A stretch of 64,000 bases of DNA from Verrucomicrobiales bacterium (lineage in GTDB: Bacteria > Verrucomicrobiota > Verrucomicrobiia > Verrucomicrobiales > DEV007): the NCBI GenBank assembly GCA_002726915.1, contig PBSY01000007.1, forward strand, positions 18,276 to 82,275, written 5' to 3'. The notes under the pieces were generated by a model. The model saw only the letters and a list, made by a program, of their open reading frames with translations, had not been told where the DNA came from and ran no database searches. The position numbers were made by a program, and so were the translations under genes. Below, piece by piece: positions 11,366 to 19,281 of the stretch (its first letter is position 1; each line of letters begins with the position of its first letter).

Positions 11366-11644
11366 CTAGATCCACTCAGCATTTTTGCGTTCATAAAACG
11401 ACGACTCATCATCGGTCGTGTCTCGGCAGAAAATGACCCGATAATTTTTCCCGTCAGTCCAAAAGGCAGAAAACAGGTAACGACTTGAAAGAGTTTTCCC
11501 AAGAGAGAAATAGCGGGCTTCGCCATCACCGGACTCAGATTCGGGAAGCAACCGAATGGAGAACGGGTCTTCGAACGCTTCTTCCACTTCTCGAGGCGGA
11601 ATCTTCTTCAGGTCAAAATGGCAGTCAATCCAATCAAATTCCAT
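11366..11644 (-). CDS. BrnT family toxin
   Basis: 92 residues of the BrnT family, RelE-like ribonucleases that block translation. The pattern is recognisable: FDWIDCHFDLKKIPPREVEE, FEDPFSIRLLPE, GEARYFSLGKTLSSRYLFSA and the terminal YRVIFCRDTTDDESSFYERK. Known BrnT proteins use Lys, Arg and Glu residues in these segments for RNA cleavage; here the Arg in RVIFCRD and the terminal ERK are seen. The N-terminal block is less canonical than usual (FDWIDCHFDLKKIPP rather than FEWDxxKxxxNxxKHG), so it may be a divergent member. ATG at 11644. It forms an operon with the antitoxin downstream. Confidence 0.8.
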   Translation of the reverse strand: MEFDWIDCHFDLKKIPPREVEEAFEDPFSIRLLPESESGDGEARYFSLGKTLSSRYLFSAFWTDGKNYRVIFCRDTTDDESSFYERKNAEWI

Positions 11645-12095
11645 ATCGCAGCAGGAGGAACGCCTAACATACTGCAGCGGGCGTCTTTCCTCAATCTCAA
11701 GCTAGGGGATCGCCAAAAGAAAGCAATTATCGATTCCCCCTATCTCAAAAATCTGCATCGATAAAACAAAATTTTTCACAAGTTTCAATTCTATTTATCG
11801 TCAATCTACATTCAATATGCAGAACCGAGGTCAACTCACCCGCGCACACTGGGCGCGGCATCCAGCCTTGTCATTTCCTCAAATTATAGCTGACGTCGAA
11901 GCGCCAATGCTTGCCACAGTTCCATACGCAGGGACTCCCACCTCATCTTCTGATCCCAAAACAAGCCAATCTTTCCGTTGAGCAGGGAATCACGATCGGC
12001 CCGTGACTTACGGACGAATTTAGATCTTTTCCTGCAAGACAAAAGGTCTTCCATCGTCAATACTAAGAACGTTAGCTATAGCCCAGATATTTTTC
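11645..12095. other. Gap between brnTA and the thioredoxin gene
   Basis: About 450 bases. The part near 11750-11820 is AT-rich and could hold the brnTA promoter. I see no RNA gene or repeat. The only coding-like signal is the short minus-strand frame listed separately at 11884-12054. Confidence 0.5.
11884..12054 (-). CDS. Possible small basic protein (56 residues), unrecognised
   Basis: An uninterrupted ATG-to-TAA frame: it opens MEDLLSCRKRSKFVRKSRAD and ends WESLRMELWQALALRRQL. It is rich in Arg, Lys and Trp and lacks the codon oddities of a random frame, but it has no clear ribosome-binding site. It would be read divergently from the thioredoxin gene, with starts about 40 bases apart. It could equally be a remnant of a longer gene or chance. 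No family recognised. Confidence 0.25.
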   Translation of the reverse strand: MEDLLSCRKRSKFVRKSRADRDSLLNGKIGLFWDQKMRWESLRMELWQALALRRQL

Positions 12096-12968
12096 ATGAA
12101 ACTCCTCGCTGCACCCATCCTCGCTGGCCTCAGTGCCTTCCTCATAACGTCGCCCCTAGCGGCGAAAACCGCCCTTGAGATTGCTAAGAAACATGATCTT
12201 AAAAAGATAGAAGCGCTAACGGCTTACCTCAAAACCAATCCCGATAAAAAAGAGCGCGATCTGGCGCTAGATATTTTGGTCGATGCAAACATGGACTTGG
12301 GAAAACTCGAGCCAATTCCTGACCTTCTGGCTCAACGCTACGAACTCCAAAACAAGGGCCCTGAGGCTGACCTCCAATTAATCGTGACTAAAATTATCAG
12401 GCCCTTTATTGAATCAGCCGCCGCCACTAATCAACGCGACAGTGCGAAAGATTTTGTTGCTCGCGTGAAAGAAGACTTCTCAAGCAATCCTCAGGCAGCC
12501 CAACTCAACCAGTTCATCGACCAACTTGCTTCTGAACTCTACCTCCCAGGTGTCGGTGACACGATGGATTTTGCCTTCACCGATCTGCGTGGTAGCGAAG
12601 TGGATCTCTCAAAGATGAGGGGAAAAGTAATCTTAATCGATTTTTGGGCAACTTGGTGCGGACCTTGTATCGCTGAGATGCCGACAGTGATTGAGGTTTA
12701 CAATTCATACCATGACAAAGGCTTCGATGTTGTCGGTATCTCACTGGATGAGGATAAGGGCGCTTTGAAAGAGTTTATCAAGACCAATAAGATGCCTTGG
12801 CCGCAGTATTTCGATGGCAAAGGTTGGGCTAATGAAATAGCCCAGCAATACGGAATCGGCAGTATCCCTGCCACTTTTCTTATCGGCAAAGACGGCAAAG
12901 TAGTTGCATCCAACCTCCGTGGAAAAGCGCTGGAAGAAGCCGTGGCAGAATCACTTGAAGGAGAATAG
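12096..12968 (+). CDS. TlpA-like exported thioredoxin-fold protein
   Basis: 290 residues. A signal peptide (MKLLAAPILAGLSAFLITS, cleavage near PLAAK) is followed by about 130 residues of mainly helical sequence. A C-terminal TlpA/ResA-type thioredoxin domain has the redox motif WATWCGPCIAEMP, the strand FDVVGISLDED and the cis-Pro segment YGIGSIPATFLI. Such proteins keep periplasmic cysteines reduced, for example in cytochrome c maturation; the specific partner cannot be told here. The helical N-terminal half is common in Bacteroidetes and PVC relatives. It precedes trpA by about 110 bases and may be a separate unit. Confidence 0.88.
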   Translation: MKLLAAPILAGLSAFLITSPLAAKTALEIAKKHDLKKIEALTAYLKTNPDKKERDLALDILVDANMDLGKLEPIPDLLAQRYELQNKGPEADLQLIVTKIIRPFIESAAATNQRDSAKDFVARVKEDFSSNPQAAQLNQFIDQLASELYLPGVGDTMDFAFTDLRGSEVDLSKMRGKVILIDFWATWCGPCIAEMPTVIEVYNSYHDKGFDVVGISLDEDKGALKEFIKTNKMPWPQYFDGKGWANEIAQQYGIGSIPATFLIGKDGKVVASNLRGKALEEAVAESLEGE

Positions 12969-13079
12969 TGCCCTCTCGGTTGCCTTTTATTATCCAGCTT
13001 CCCCTTCGCTTTGAGCGGCTAAAATGGTTTGGATTTTCTGTTTTACGTTTAACAGATACTACGATATTTGCTCTGCTTT

Positions 13080-13889
13080 ATGATTTCCGATAATCGTATC
13101 GACCAATGTTTCGCAACTCTCCGCAACGAAGGGAAATCTGCGTTTGTTTCCTACATCTGTGCGGGCGACCCGAGCATGGACCGTTCATTGGAAATCATGC
13201 AAGCACTCGAAAGAGCCGGAACTGACATCATCGAGTTGGGAATCCCGTTTTCCGATCCCATGGCGGACGGAATCGTTAACCAAATGGCTGCTCACCGTGC
13301 GCTTGAAGCTGGCGGCACGACTCTCGGCGTTCTCGAATTAATTCGCCGATTCCGCAAAAACTCGGACACACCTATCGTTCTCTTCACCTACCTCAACCCC
13401 GTCTACACCTACGGTTTCGAAGCCTTCCACCACGACGCAGCCGAGGCGGGAGCAGATGGAGTATTATTACTCGACCTTCCTCCGGATGAGATAGCGAGGA
13501 ATGAAGAGCTCAAAGAAATTGATACCCTAAAGCACATCAGATTAATCGCGCCTACGACTCCCGAAGATCGAATCCCTCATCTTGCAAGCAGCAGTGAAGG
13601 ATTCATCTACTATGTCTCACGAACTGGCGTGACCGGAGCCCAACAAAACCTTGCAGAAGGAATTGCCCAGAATGTGGCAACGATACAGCAGCATGCCACG
13701 GTCCCGGTTGTCGTAGGATTCGGCATATCCACCCCTGAACAGTCTGCCGAAGTAGCCCGCTCCGCAGATGGCGTAGTTGTCGGCAGCGCGATTGTGCGTC
13801 AGATCGAAGCTAGCGTTGATGCTGAGGACCTTGCCTCGGAGGTTGAAGCCTTCGTCAAACCGCTTGTCGATAGTGCCAAGTCGGTCTAA
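13080..13889 (+). CDS. trpA: Tryptophan synthase alpha subunit
   Basis: Cleaves indole-3-glycerol phosphate to indole, which is tunnelled to TrpB. The 269 residues form the (beta/alpha)8 barrel. The catalytic Glu and Asp are in IIELGIPFSDPMADG, and YVSRTGVTGA and VVVGFGISTPEQ are the phosphate-binding segments. The start is taken as the ATG at 13080 (MISDNRIDQCF); the upstream in-frame start at 13068 adds four residues without support. trpB is not in the window. trpA heads a close run with dapF, dapA, dapB and folK, a mixed biosynthetic operon rather than a trp operon. Confidence 0.96.
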   Translation: MISDNRIDQCFATLRNEGKSAFVSYICAGDPSMDRSLEIMQALERAGTDIIELGIPFSDPMADGIVNQMAAHRALEAGGTTLGVLELIRRFRKNSDTPIVLFTYLNPVYTYGFEAFHHDAAEAGADGVLLLDLPPDEIARNEELKEIDTLKHIRLIAPTTPEDRIPHLASSSEGFIYYVSRTGVTGAQQNLAEGIAQNVATIQQHATVPVVVGFGISTPEQSAEVARSADGVVVGSAIVRQIEASVDAEDLASEVEAFVKPLVDSAKSV

Positions 13890-13921
13890 TTTCACCGCTA
13901 GGCGGATACCAGGTTAAACTG

Positions 13922-14734
13922 ATGCTCAAATTCACCAAAATGAACGGTGCTGGCAACGATTTTGTCATCGTCGATAATCGTGATAAGTCCCTCTCTCTGA
14001 ACAAGGAACAAATCAAGCTAGTGTGCCAGCGCCAACGTGGAGTAGGCGCTGACGGTTTCCTTGCTGTTGAACCTTCCCAGGGCGGTGCCGATTACCGAAT
14101 GCGATACTACAACGCAGATGGTGGTGAAGCAGAAATGTGTGGTAATGGTGCCCGCTGCTTTGCTCGCTTCGTTAATCGGATCGAAGGAAACAGCCTCTCT
14201 GAGACGTCCTTCGAAACGATAGCGGGCGTCATCAAAGGGGAATTCCTAGGTGATGAGGTTCGAATTCAGTTAAGCAAGCCGTTTGACTTTTTCCTCAATG
14301 AAACGTTACAAATCGGGGACCAAAAGAGACTTGTTCACTCAGTTAACACGGGCGTGCCTCATGCTGTCATTTTCGTCGATGATGTTTCCTCACTTGATAT
14401 TCAATCTCTGGGAGCCGGCATCCGACACCATGAGCATTTCGCCCCATCTGGAACTAACGTGAATTTCGTTCAAATTACTGAGCCAGGCTCTATCTGCATA
14501 AGGACTTTCGAACGGGGAGTGGAAAACGAAACCCTCGCGTGTGGCACTGGCATGGTAGCCTGCTCTATCATCCATCACGAGATTTCAGACGTTCCCAGCC
14601 CCATTCGTGTCACGGTTGCGGGCGGAGATACTCTCGAAGTCGGATTTGACCATGTGAGCGCCGGGGCTTATGACAACGTGACCTTGTTAGGTCCCGCTGA
14701 CTTCACTTTTGAAGGAATGTTGGAAACTATCTGA
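13922..14734 (+). CDS. dapF: Diaminopimelate epimerase
   Basis: Converts LL- to meso-diaminopimelate, the precursor of lysine and of the peptidoglycan cross-link. 270 residues with both catalytic cysteines in their motifs: AEMCGNGARCFARF and ETLACGTGMVACS. The N-terminus FTKMNGAGNDFVIVD is the family signature. It begins 32 bases after trpA and ends 17 bases before dapA, so it is very likely translated from the same message. Confidence 0.96.
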   Translation: MLKFTKMNGAGNDFVIVDNRDKSLSLNKEQIKLVCQRQRGVGADGFLAVEPSQGGADYRMRYYNADGGEAEMCGNGARCFARFVNRIEGNSLSETSFETIAGVIKGEFLGDEVRIQLSKPFDFFLNETLQIGDQKRLVHSVNTGVPHAVIFVDDVSSLDIQSLGAGIRHHEHFAPSGTNVNFVQITEPGSICIRTFERGVENETLACGTGMVACSIIHHEISDVPSPIRVTVAGGDTLEVGFDHVSAGAYDNVTLLGPADFTFEGMLETI

Positions 14735-14751
14735 TCAAACCTATCCGTTCC

Positions 14752-15633
14752 ATGTTTTCAGGAGCACATACCGCACTCGTCACCCCTTTCTCTGACCACG
14801 GCATCATTGATACCGAAGCCTTTCGCGCCTTGATCGATAAGCAGTTCGAAAACGGCATCAGCGGCATCGTGCCAGTGGGAACAACCGGAGAGTCTGCCAC
14901 CCTCTCTGTTGAAGAACATCACCGGGTCATCGAAATCGCTGCCAAGCAGGCTGATAAGCGCGGCCTTGTGATTGCGGGAACGGGCTCCAACTCAACGCGT
15001 GAGGCTGTTGAGATGACTCAGTCAGCCGAACTCGCCGGGGCTGATGCAGCCCTGCTGGTGACCCCCTACTACAACAAGCCGTCTCAGGAAGGCCTCTTCC
15101 AGCATTACAAAGCAATCGCTCAGTCTACGGAATTACCGATAATGGTTTATTCCATCCCGGGGCGCTGCCACATCGCAATCGAGATCAATACGATGGTTCG
15201 TCTTGCCGAAGCTTGTCCAAACATTAAAGCTATCAAGGAAGCAGGCGGGGTCACCGAAAGGGTCCTCCAGTTGAGGGCTGCCTTGCCTGAAAATTTCAAT
15301 ATACTCAGTGGTGACGACGCTCTTACCGTCGAGTTTATGAAAGCGGGGGCCGTGGGAGTCGTTTCGGTTGCTTCTAACCTGATCCCCGAAGCGATGGCAA
15401 ACCTTTGTCAAGCAATGCTGGAGGATAGAATCGGCGAGGCTGAGGCAATTCATGCCCGCTATCACAATCTTTTTGAAAACTTTCTGAAACTCGATACCAA
15501 TCCAGTGCCCATTAAAGCAGCGCTGGGCTTGACCGGAGACTGTTCTCCAAACCTACGTCTTCCTATGGTCCAGATGTCTGATGAGAAAGTCGAGGAACTG
15601 CGTTTAACTCTTGCTTCTCTCGACCTCGTTTGA
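14752..15633 (+). CDS. dapA: 4-hydroxy-tetrahydrodipicolinate synthase
   Basis: Condenses pyruvate with aspartate semialdehyde, the first committed step to DAP and lysine. 293 residues, the usual length. Seen: VPVGTTGESATL with the two Thr of the proton relay, the Tyr in MVYSIPGRC, the Schiff-base Lys in IKAIKEAGG and the substrate-binding LSGDDAL. Its stop overlaps an upstream in-frame extension of dapB; the true dapB start lies about 65 bases on. In many bacteria this enzyme is inhibited by lysine; that cannot be judged here. Confidence 0.96.
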   Translation: MFSGAHTALVTPFSDHGIIDTEAFRALIDKQFENGISGIVPVGTTGESATLSVEEHHRVIEIAAKQADKRGLVIAGTGSNSTREAVEMTQSAELAGADAALLVTPYYNKPSQEGLFQHYKAIAQSTELPIMVYSIPGRCHIAIEINTMVRLAEACPNIKAIKEAGGVTERVLQLRAALPENFNILSGDDALTVEFMKAGAVGVVSVASNLIPEAMANLCQAMLEDRIGEAEAIHARYHNLFENFLKLDTNPVPIKAALGLTGDCSPNLRLPMVQMSDEKVEELRLTLASLDLV

Positions 15634-15698
15634 TTCCGAGTTCTTTTTTATCCCCGGGGCAACCGGCCTCATTTTTCACTCTCCACCCACCTGATAAT

Positions 15699-16445
15699 AT
15701 GATGAATGTTCTTGTGACTGGTTGTCGCGGACGCATGGGCCAAGCAGTCGCCGCCAGCGTTGGCGATGATCCCGACACTCGCGTTGCCGCTGGAATTGAC
15801 TTGGGAGACTCACTTGAAGAAGCCCTCGCAAAATCTGATACGGTGATTGATTTCACCCTCCCCACCTTCACTGATGACCTCATTGAAAGCTGCGTCGATG
15901 CCGGCAAGGCACTCGTCATGGGAACCACGGGACACGATGACGCTCAACTAAAGTTGATTCGCGATGCTGCCAATAGCATCCCAATCATTCACGCTCCCAA
16001 CTTCTCAGTTGGAGTGAATACCCTTTTCTGGCTGACGCGCAAAGCGACCGAAATTATCGGAAGTGATTTCGATCTAGAGGTTATCGAGATGCACCACCGG
16101 CAAAAGAAGGACTCGCCCAGCGGGACCGCGCGAAGACTCGCCGAAATTCTCGCGGAGGTTCGCGAACTTTCGTACGACAACGACTGTAGGCATGGTCGTT
16201 TCGGAGACGTAGGGGCCCGCACCAACAGCGAGATTGGCGTCCACGCGCTCCGCGGAGGTGACGTAGTGGGTGATCATACTGTGGTCTATGCCGGAGAGGG
16301 AGAGCGCGTAGAATTGACCCACAAAGCCTCCAGCCGTCTAACCTTCGCCAAGGGTGCATTACGTGCTGCCAAATGGCTTCATCAAAACGAGTTCGAATCG
16401 GGCCTCTATGATATGGAGGACGTTCTTGGGCTCCGGGAAGGGTGA
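15699..16445 (+). CDS. dapB: 4-hydroxy-tetrahydrodipicolinate reductase
   Basis: NAD(P)H-dependent reductase that acts on the DapA product. From the tandem ATGs at 15699/15702 the protein starts MMNVLVTGCRGRMGQAVA, the Rossmann GxxGxMG-type motif. The catalytic block VIEMHHRQKKDSPSGTA and the GAR-type segment (FGDVGARTNSEIGVHALRGG) are present. The frame is open back to 15630, but the extra residues have no family counterpart. About 248 residues; folK follows after 18 bases. Confidence 0.96.
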   Translation: MMNVLVTGCRGRMGQAVAASVGDDPDTRVAAGIDLGDSLEEALAKSDTVIDFTLPTFTDDLIESCVDAGKALVMGTTGHDDAQLKLIRDAANSIPIIHAPNFSVGVNTLFWLTRKATEIIGSDFDLEVIEMHHRQKKDSPSGTARRLAEILAEVRELSYDNDCRHGRFGDVGARTNSEIGVHALRGGDVVGDHTVVYAGEGERVELTHKASSRLTFAKGALRAAKWLHQNEFESGLYDMEDVLGLREG

Positions 16446-16463
16446 ATTTCACCGCAGATCAAC

Positions 16464-16946
16464 ATGACAAGTGTTGGAATAGGCCTCGGCGCTAACCTCG
16501 GCGATCGGAAGGCCAATCTCGCTGAAGCCATCATGAGGCTCAAAGGAGCAGGGTGTTCAGATCACCTGCTCGTTTCAGGGCTGTATGAAACGGCTCCGAT
16601 CGGTTGCCCTGCAGGATCGCCCGATTTCTACAACTGCGTGGTCGAAATTGAAACGAATCTATCCCCCTTGAAACTTCTCGATTTCACTCAGTCGATCGAG
16701 AAGGAACTGGGGCGCCCCCAAATTAGGGGCCTCAATGACCCCCGACCGGTCGACTTGGACCTCCTCTACTTTGGTAAAGTCTCCCTAGAATCTGAGCATC
16801 TAACGCTTCCCCACCCCAGAATGAACGAACGCGCCTTCGTATTACTACCCCTTCGAGAGATACGCCCCGAATTAGTCCCAAAAGACAAGCTAGACAAAAT
16901 CGAAGGCCAGCCAGTGAGAAGACTTATGGATAGCGGTTGGTTATAG
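16464..16946 (+). CDS. folK: Hydroxymethyldihydropterin pyrophosphokinase (HPPK)
   Basis: Transfers pyrophosphate from ATP to 6-hydroxymethyl-7,8-dihydropterin in folate synthesis. 160 residues with the start IGLGANLGDRKANL, ETAPIGCPAGSPDFYNCVVE and the HPPK signature RPVDLDLLYFG followed by LTLPHPRMNERAFVLLPL. It is the last gene of the trpA-dap run; the small gene beyond is on the other strand. Folate supplies the one-carbon units used by MnmE, but purT, further along this window, uses formate instead. Confidence 0.95.
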   Translation: MTSVGIGLGANLGDRKANLAEAIMRLKGAGCSDHLLVSGLYETAPIGCPAGSPDFYNCVVEIETNLSPLKLLDFTQSIEKELGRPQIRGLNDPRPVDLDLLYFGKVSLESEHLTLPHPRMNERAFVLLPLREIRPELVPKDKLDKIEGQPVRRLMDSGWL

Positions 16947-16986
16947 TTTTGTAACTAATTGCACGTTAGTGTTTTAAATGTGTTTT

Positions 16987-17301
16987 CTACGGTTTTTTAT
17001 GGGGCACAGCAGCCTTCTCTAGTCGCCTCACAAGCCGAAACGTATTCATCTCCGACGCCAATTTCTCGAGTTCGGCGAGCCGCTCCCCGGGCTCCATGGC
17101 CATTGTTGAGGAGAATCCACCAATCTCCTTGCGATTGCCTACTCCCTCATATAGCCAAATCAATGAACGCCAGGCCAACTCGCGCCGATAAGGCCGGGCA
17201 GACATCGACTCACTAATCAGCCACGGAATCTCCTCTTTCAGGATAGAATTTCTTTTCCAGGAAGCCCGAAAAGTTTTTTGAGCCTGCTTTGAAGAGGCCA
17301 A
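16987..17301 (-). CDS. Small unrecognised protein at the end of the halogenase-like operon
   Basis: 104 residues from a TTG at 17301, or 72 from the ATG at 17205. No recognised domain. The sequence is helical and charged, with ELAWRSLIWLYEGVGNRKEI in the middle and LAELEKLASEMNTFRLVRRL near the end, and reads like a real protein. It starts 30 bases after the flavoprotein stop on the same strand, so it is probably the last gene of that operon. The start codon is uncertain because no ribosome-binding site is obvious for either choice. Confidence 0.5.
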   Translation of the reverse strand: MASSKQAQKTFRASWKRNSILKEEIPWLISESMSARPYRRELAWRSLIWLYEGVGNRKEIGGFSSTMAMEPGERLAELEKLASEMNTFRLVRRLEKAAVPHKKP

Positions 17302-17330
17302 TGGATGAAACTGCTATTCTAGCTTGCCCT

Positions 17331-18614
17331 TTACCCGGCTAAAGGCACGGCGTCCGCGGCCTTAACTTTGAAACCGTATTCCAAATCATCCGGAAGCTCA
17401 CATATCTCCCTGACGGCGTCGAAAAGAGCGTCAAAGTTTTGATTTTCGACGAAGATGTCGCCAATCAATAGGTCAGTAAGCGTGGGGCGTAAATCCGGGT
17501 TGTTTTTAACCAATTTTGCGAAACTAAAATCAGGGTGATAGAAGGCACAAACAATTTTCCTCATACGTTCGATCGCTTCACAAACTTTGTGTCCATATGC
17601 TTCGAAGCGTTCTGCAGAAGTATCGCCAGCGACTAACGCCTCATCAATTGCATCCGCTGCTATTTCTCCTGACTTCAAAGCCAGAAAAACTCCGGAGGAG
17701 AAAACAGGGTCCAAGAAGGCGAAAGCATCTCCAACAAGCACAACGCCATCTGTTGCGCAGTAGTCAGAACGGTAACTGTAGTCGCCGGTCACCCAATACT
17801 CACCAACCTGCTTGCCGGGGGCTAAATGTTCCTGGATCCAAACGTTTTCTTTGATCTCACGATCCATAATTTCGGCAGGGTCCCGTCCTTCGCGAAAGAG
17901 ATAGCCATTCTCTGCGACGAGCCCCACGCTGACCTTGTTGTCCCGCATCGGGATATACCAGAACCATCCCTTTTCCGGAATGTAAGCTACTGTTGTCGAT
18001 CCCGCATCGAGCCCCGGATCCCTGACCGCCCCTTCATAGTAGGTCCAAATTGCGACCTTTGAAAGGTGCGGATCACGCTTCCTCCATTTGTTTTTGCTGG
18101 CGTAAAAACATTCCCTCCCAGAAGCGTCAACAACTAGCTTGGCGTGCAGCTCATGTCTCTCTCCGTCCCGCTCTGCCACTACACCCACAACAGAACCTGC
18201 GTCGTTATGAATTGGAGCGACCACCTTAGTCTGGTCGTAAAACTCGGCGCCATTAGAGACGGCTTTATCGATGATCATTTGGTCGAATTCCTGACGCTCA
18301 ACCTGCCAGGTTGTTGCGGAGGGGTGATCGTAGTGCTGGAAAAAATAAAACGGGCGTGACATCTTACCCTCCATGGTGACGAATTGGACGCTGTGCTTCT
18401 GCTGGAAGCCTATTTTGTCCATCTGGTCCACCAACCCGAGTCGATCCAGTGTAAACCAGCAGAAGGGCATCATGGATTCGCCAATATGATATCGTGGAAA
18501 CTTTTCTTTATCCAACACCAGCACACGATGGCCTTTCTCAGCAAGCAGAGCGGCCGAGGTAGACCCCGCGGGGCCGGCCCCAATAACGATAACGTCCCAG
18601 TCAGAAGTGTTCAT
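17331..18614 (-). CDS. FAD-dependent oxidoreductase, flavin-halogenase-like
   Basis: 427 residues of the FAD-dependent geranylgeranyl-reductase/tryptophan-halogenase superfamily. The N-terminal Rossmann motif VIVIGAGPAGSTSAALLAEK is followed by FPRYHIGESMMP, typical of this branch. The motif W-x-W-x-I-P, a hallmark of flavin halogenases, is seen at about residues 217-222 (GWFWYIPMRDN), and LVGDAFAFLDPVFSSGV is the second FAD segment. A Lys in GFQQKHSVQF may be the halogenase lysine, but I cannot align it reliably. It may halogenate an aromatic or polyene substrate, or be a reductase of the same fold. It lies downstream of a UbiC-like gene by 25 bases. Confidence 0.78.
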   Translation of the reverse strand: MNTSDWDVIVIGAGPAGSTSAALLAEKGHRVLVLDKEKFPRYHIGESMMPFCWFTLDRLGLVDQMDKIGFQQKHSVQFVTMEGKMSRPFYFFQHYDHPSATTWQVERQEFDQMIIDKAVSNGAEFYDQTKVVAPIHNDAGSVVGVVAERDGERHELHAKLVVDASGRECFYASKNKWRKRDPHLSKVAIWTYYEGAVRDPGLDAGSTTVAYIPEKGWFWYIPMRDNKVSVGLVAENGYLFREGRDPAEIMDREIKENVWIQEHLAPGKQVGEYWVTGDYSYRSDYCATDGVVLVGDAFAFLDPVFSSGVFLALKSGEIAADAIDEALVAGDTSAERFEAYGHKVCEAIERMRKIVCAFYHPDFSFAKLVKNNPDLRPTLTDLLIGDIFVENQNFDALFDAVREICELPDDLEYGFKVKAADAVPLAG

Positions 18615-18639
18615 TGGTGTTGTTTACTTAAAAGGATTA

Positions 18640-19281
18640 TCAAACAGATACGCTCCCGACCCAGTCCTCGGATTCATTACTTCGCGGGAGAATCTCCACA
18701 ATATCGGCGAAAACAGCGCCGCTCGTGTCTAGCAGTTGGTTGCACCGGCCGTAAAGGATTTCATCGACGTCTTGGCCAAGTGCATCTGCGATCAGTGTAT
18801 CTGCCCGAACCGAAAAATACGCCCCTGGACTTCCCTGATGAGCCACGGCATGCTCGCCCAGAATCCCTCCGAGCGGCTTTTTCCCTGCCACCACCTCCTC
18901 GCGGACTTCTTCGCTAAGACCAGCGAACTGGATGGCAATCGCACCGTATTCAACCGGCTTGTTAGACTTCGCAGCATGAAGCGAGACGAGTCGCATCACG
19001 AATTCTTCGTTGGATTCGTGCTTGTGAACGTCAAGATAGACCTTGGAATGATGGAACGCGGCTAGAGTTGGGGTCATATCATTATTGTGAACCAACAATG
19101 ATCGATAAGGATAAGGCATCTCACCACCTTCAAGAAAAGTAAAGTTGGGCAAGGGCTTGCCTGCCTTCTCGTAGAAGAAATGAAATGGCAGTAATCGATG
19201 AAGCGCTTCAGCGTAAGCCTGTCCCGCTTCGCTTTGTTCAGGTGTAGCGTGCATCACAATGTTCTTCGAGAAAGAATCCAT
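18640..19281 (-). CDS. Chorismate-lyase (UbiC)-like protein
   Basis: 213 residues. The central block PYRSLLVHNNDMTPTLAAFH, then VDEILYGRCNQLLDTSGAVF, resembles the UbiC/UTRA-like fold, including the pattern seen in uncharacterised chorismate-lyase-like proteins. True UbiC makes 4-hydroxybenzoate from chorismate; whether this one is a lyase is not shown. Its start at 19281 overlaps the end of the radical SAM gene by 44 bases; an internal ATG at 19254 would cut the overlap to 17. Such overlap suggests translational coupling. The pairing with a halogenase-like flavoprotein points to aromatic small-molecule chemistry, by inference only. Confidence 0.6.
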   Translation of the reverse strand: MDSFSKNIVMHATPEQSEAGQAYAEALHRLLPFHFFYEKAGKPLPNFTFLEGGEMPYPYRSLLVHNNDMTPTLAAFHHSKVYLDVHKHESNEEFVMRLVSLHAAKSNKPVEYGAIAIQFAGLSEEVREEVVAGKKPLGGILGEHAVAHQGSPGAYFSVRADTLIADALGQDVDEILYGRCNQLLDTSGAVFADIVEILPRSNESEDWVGSVSV

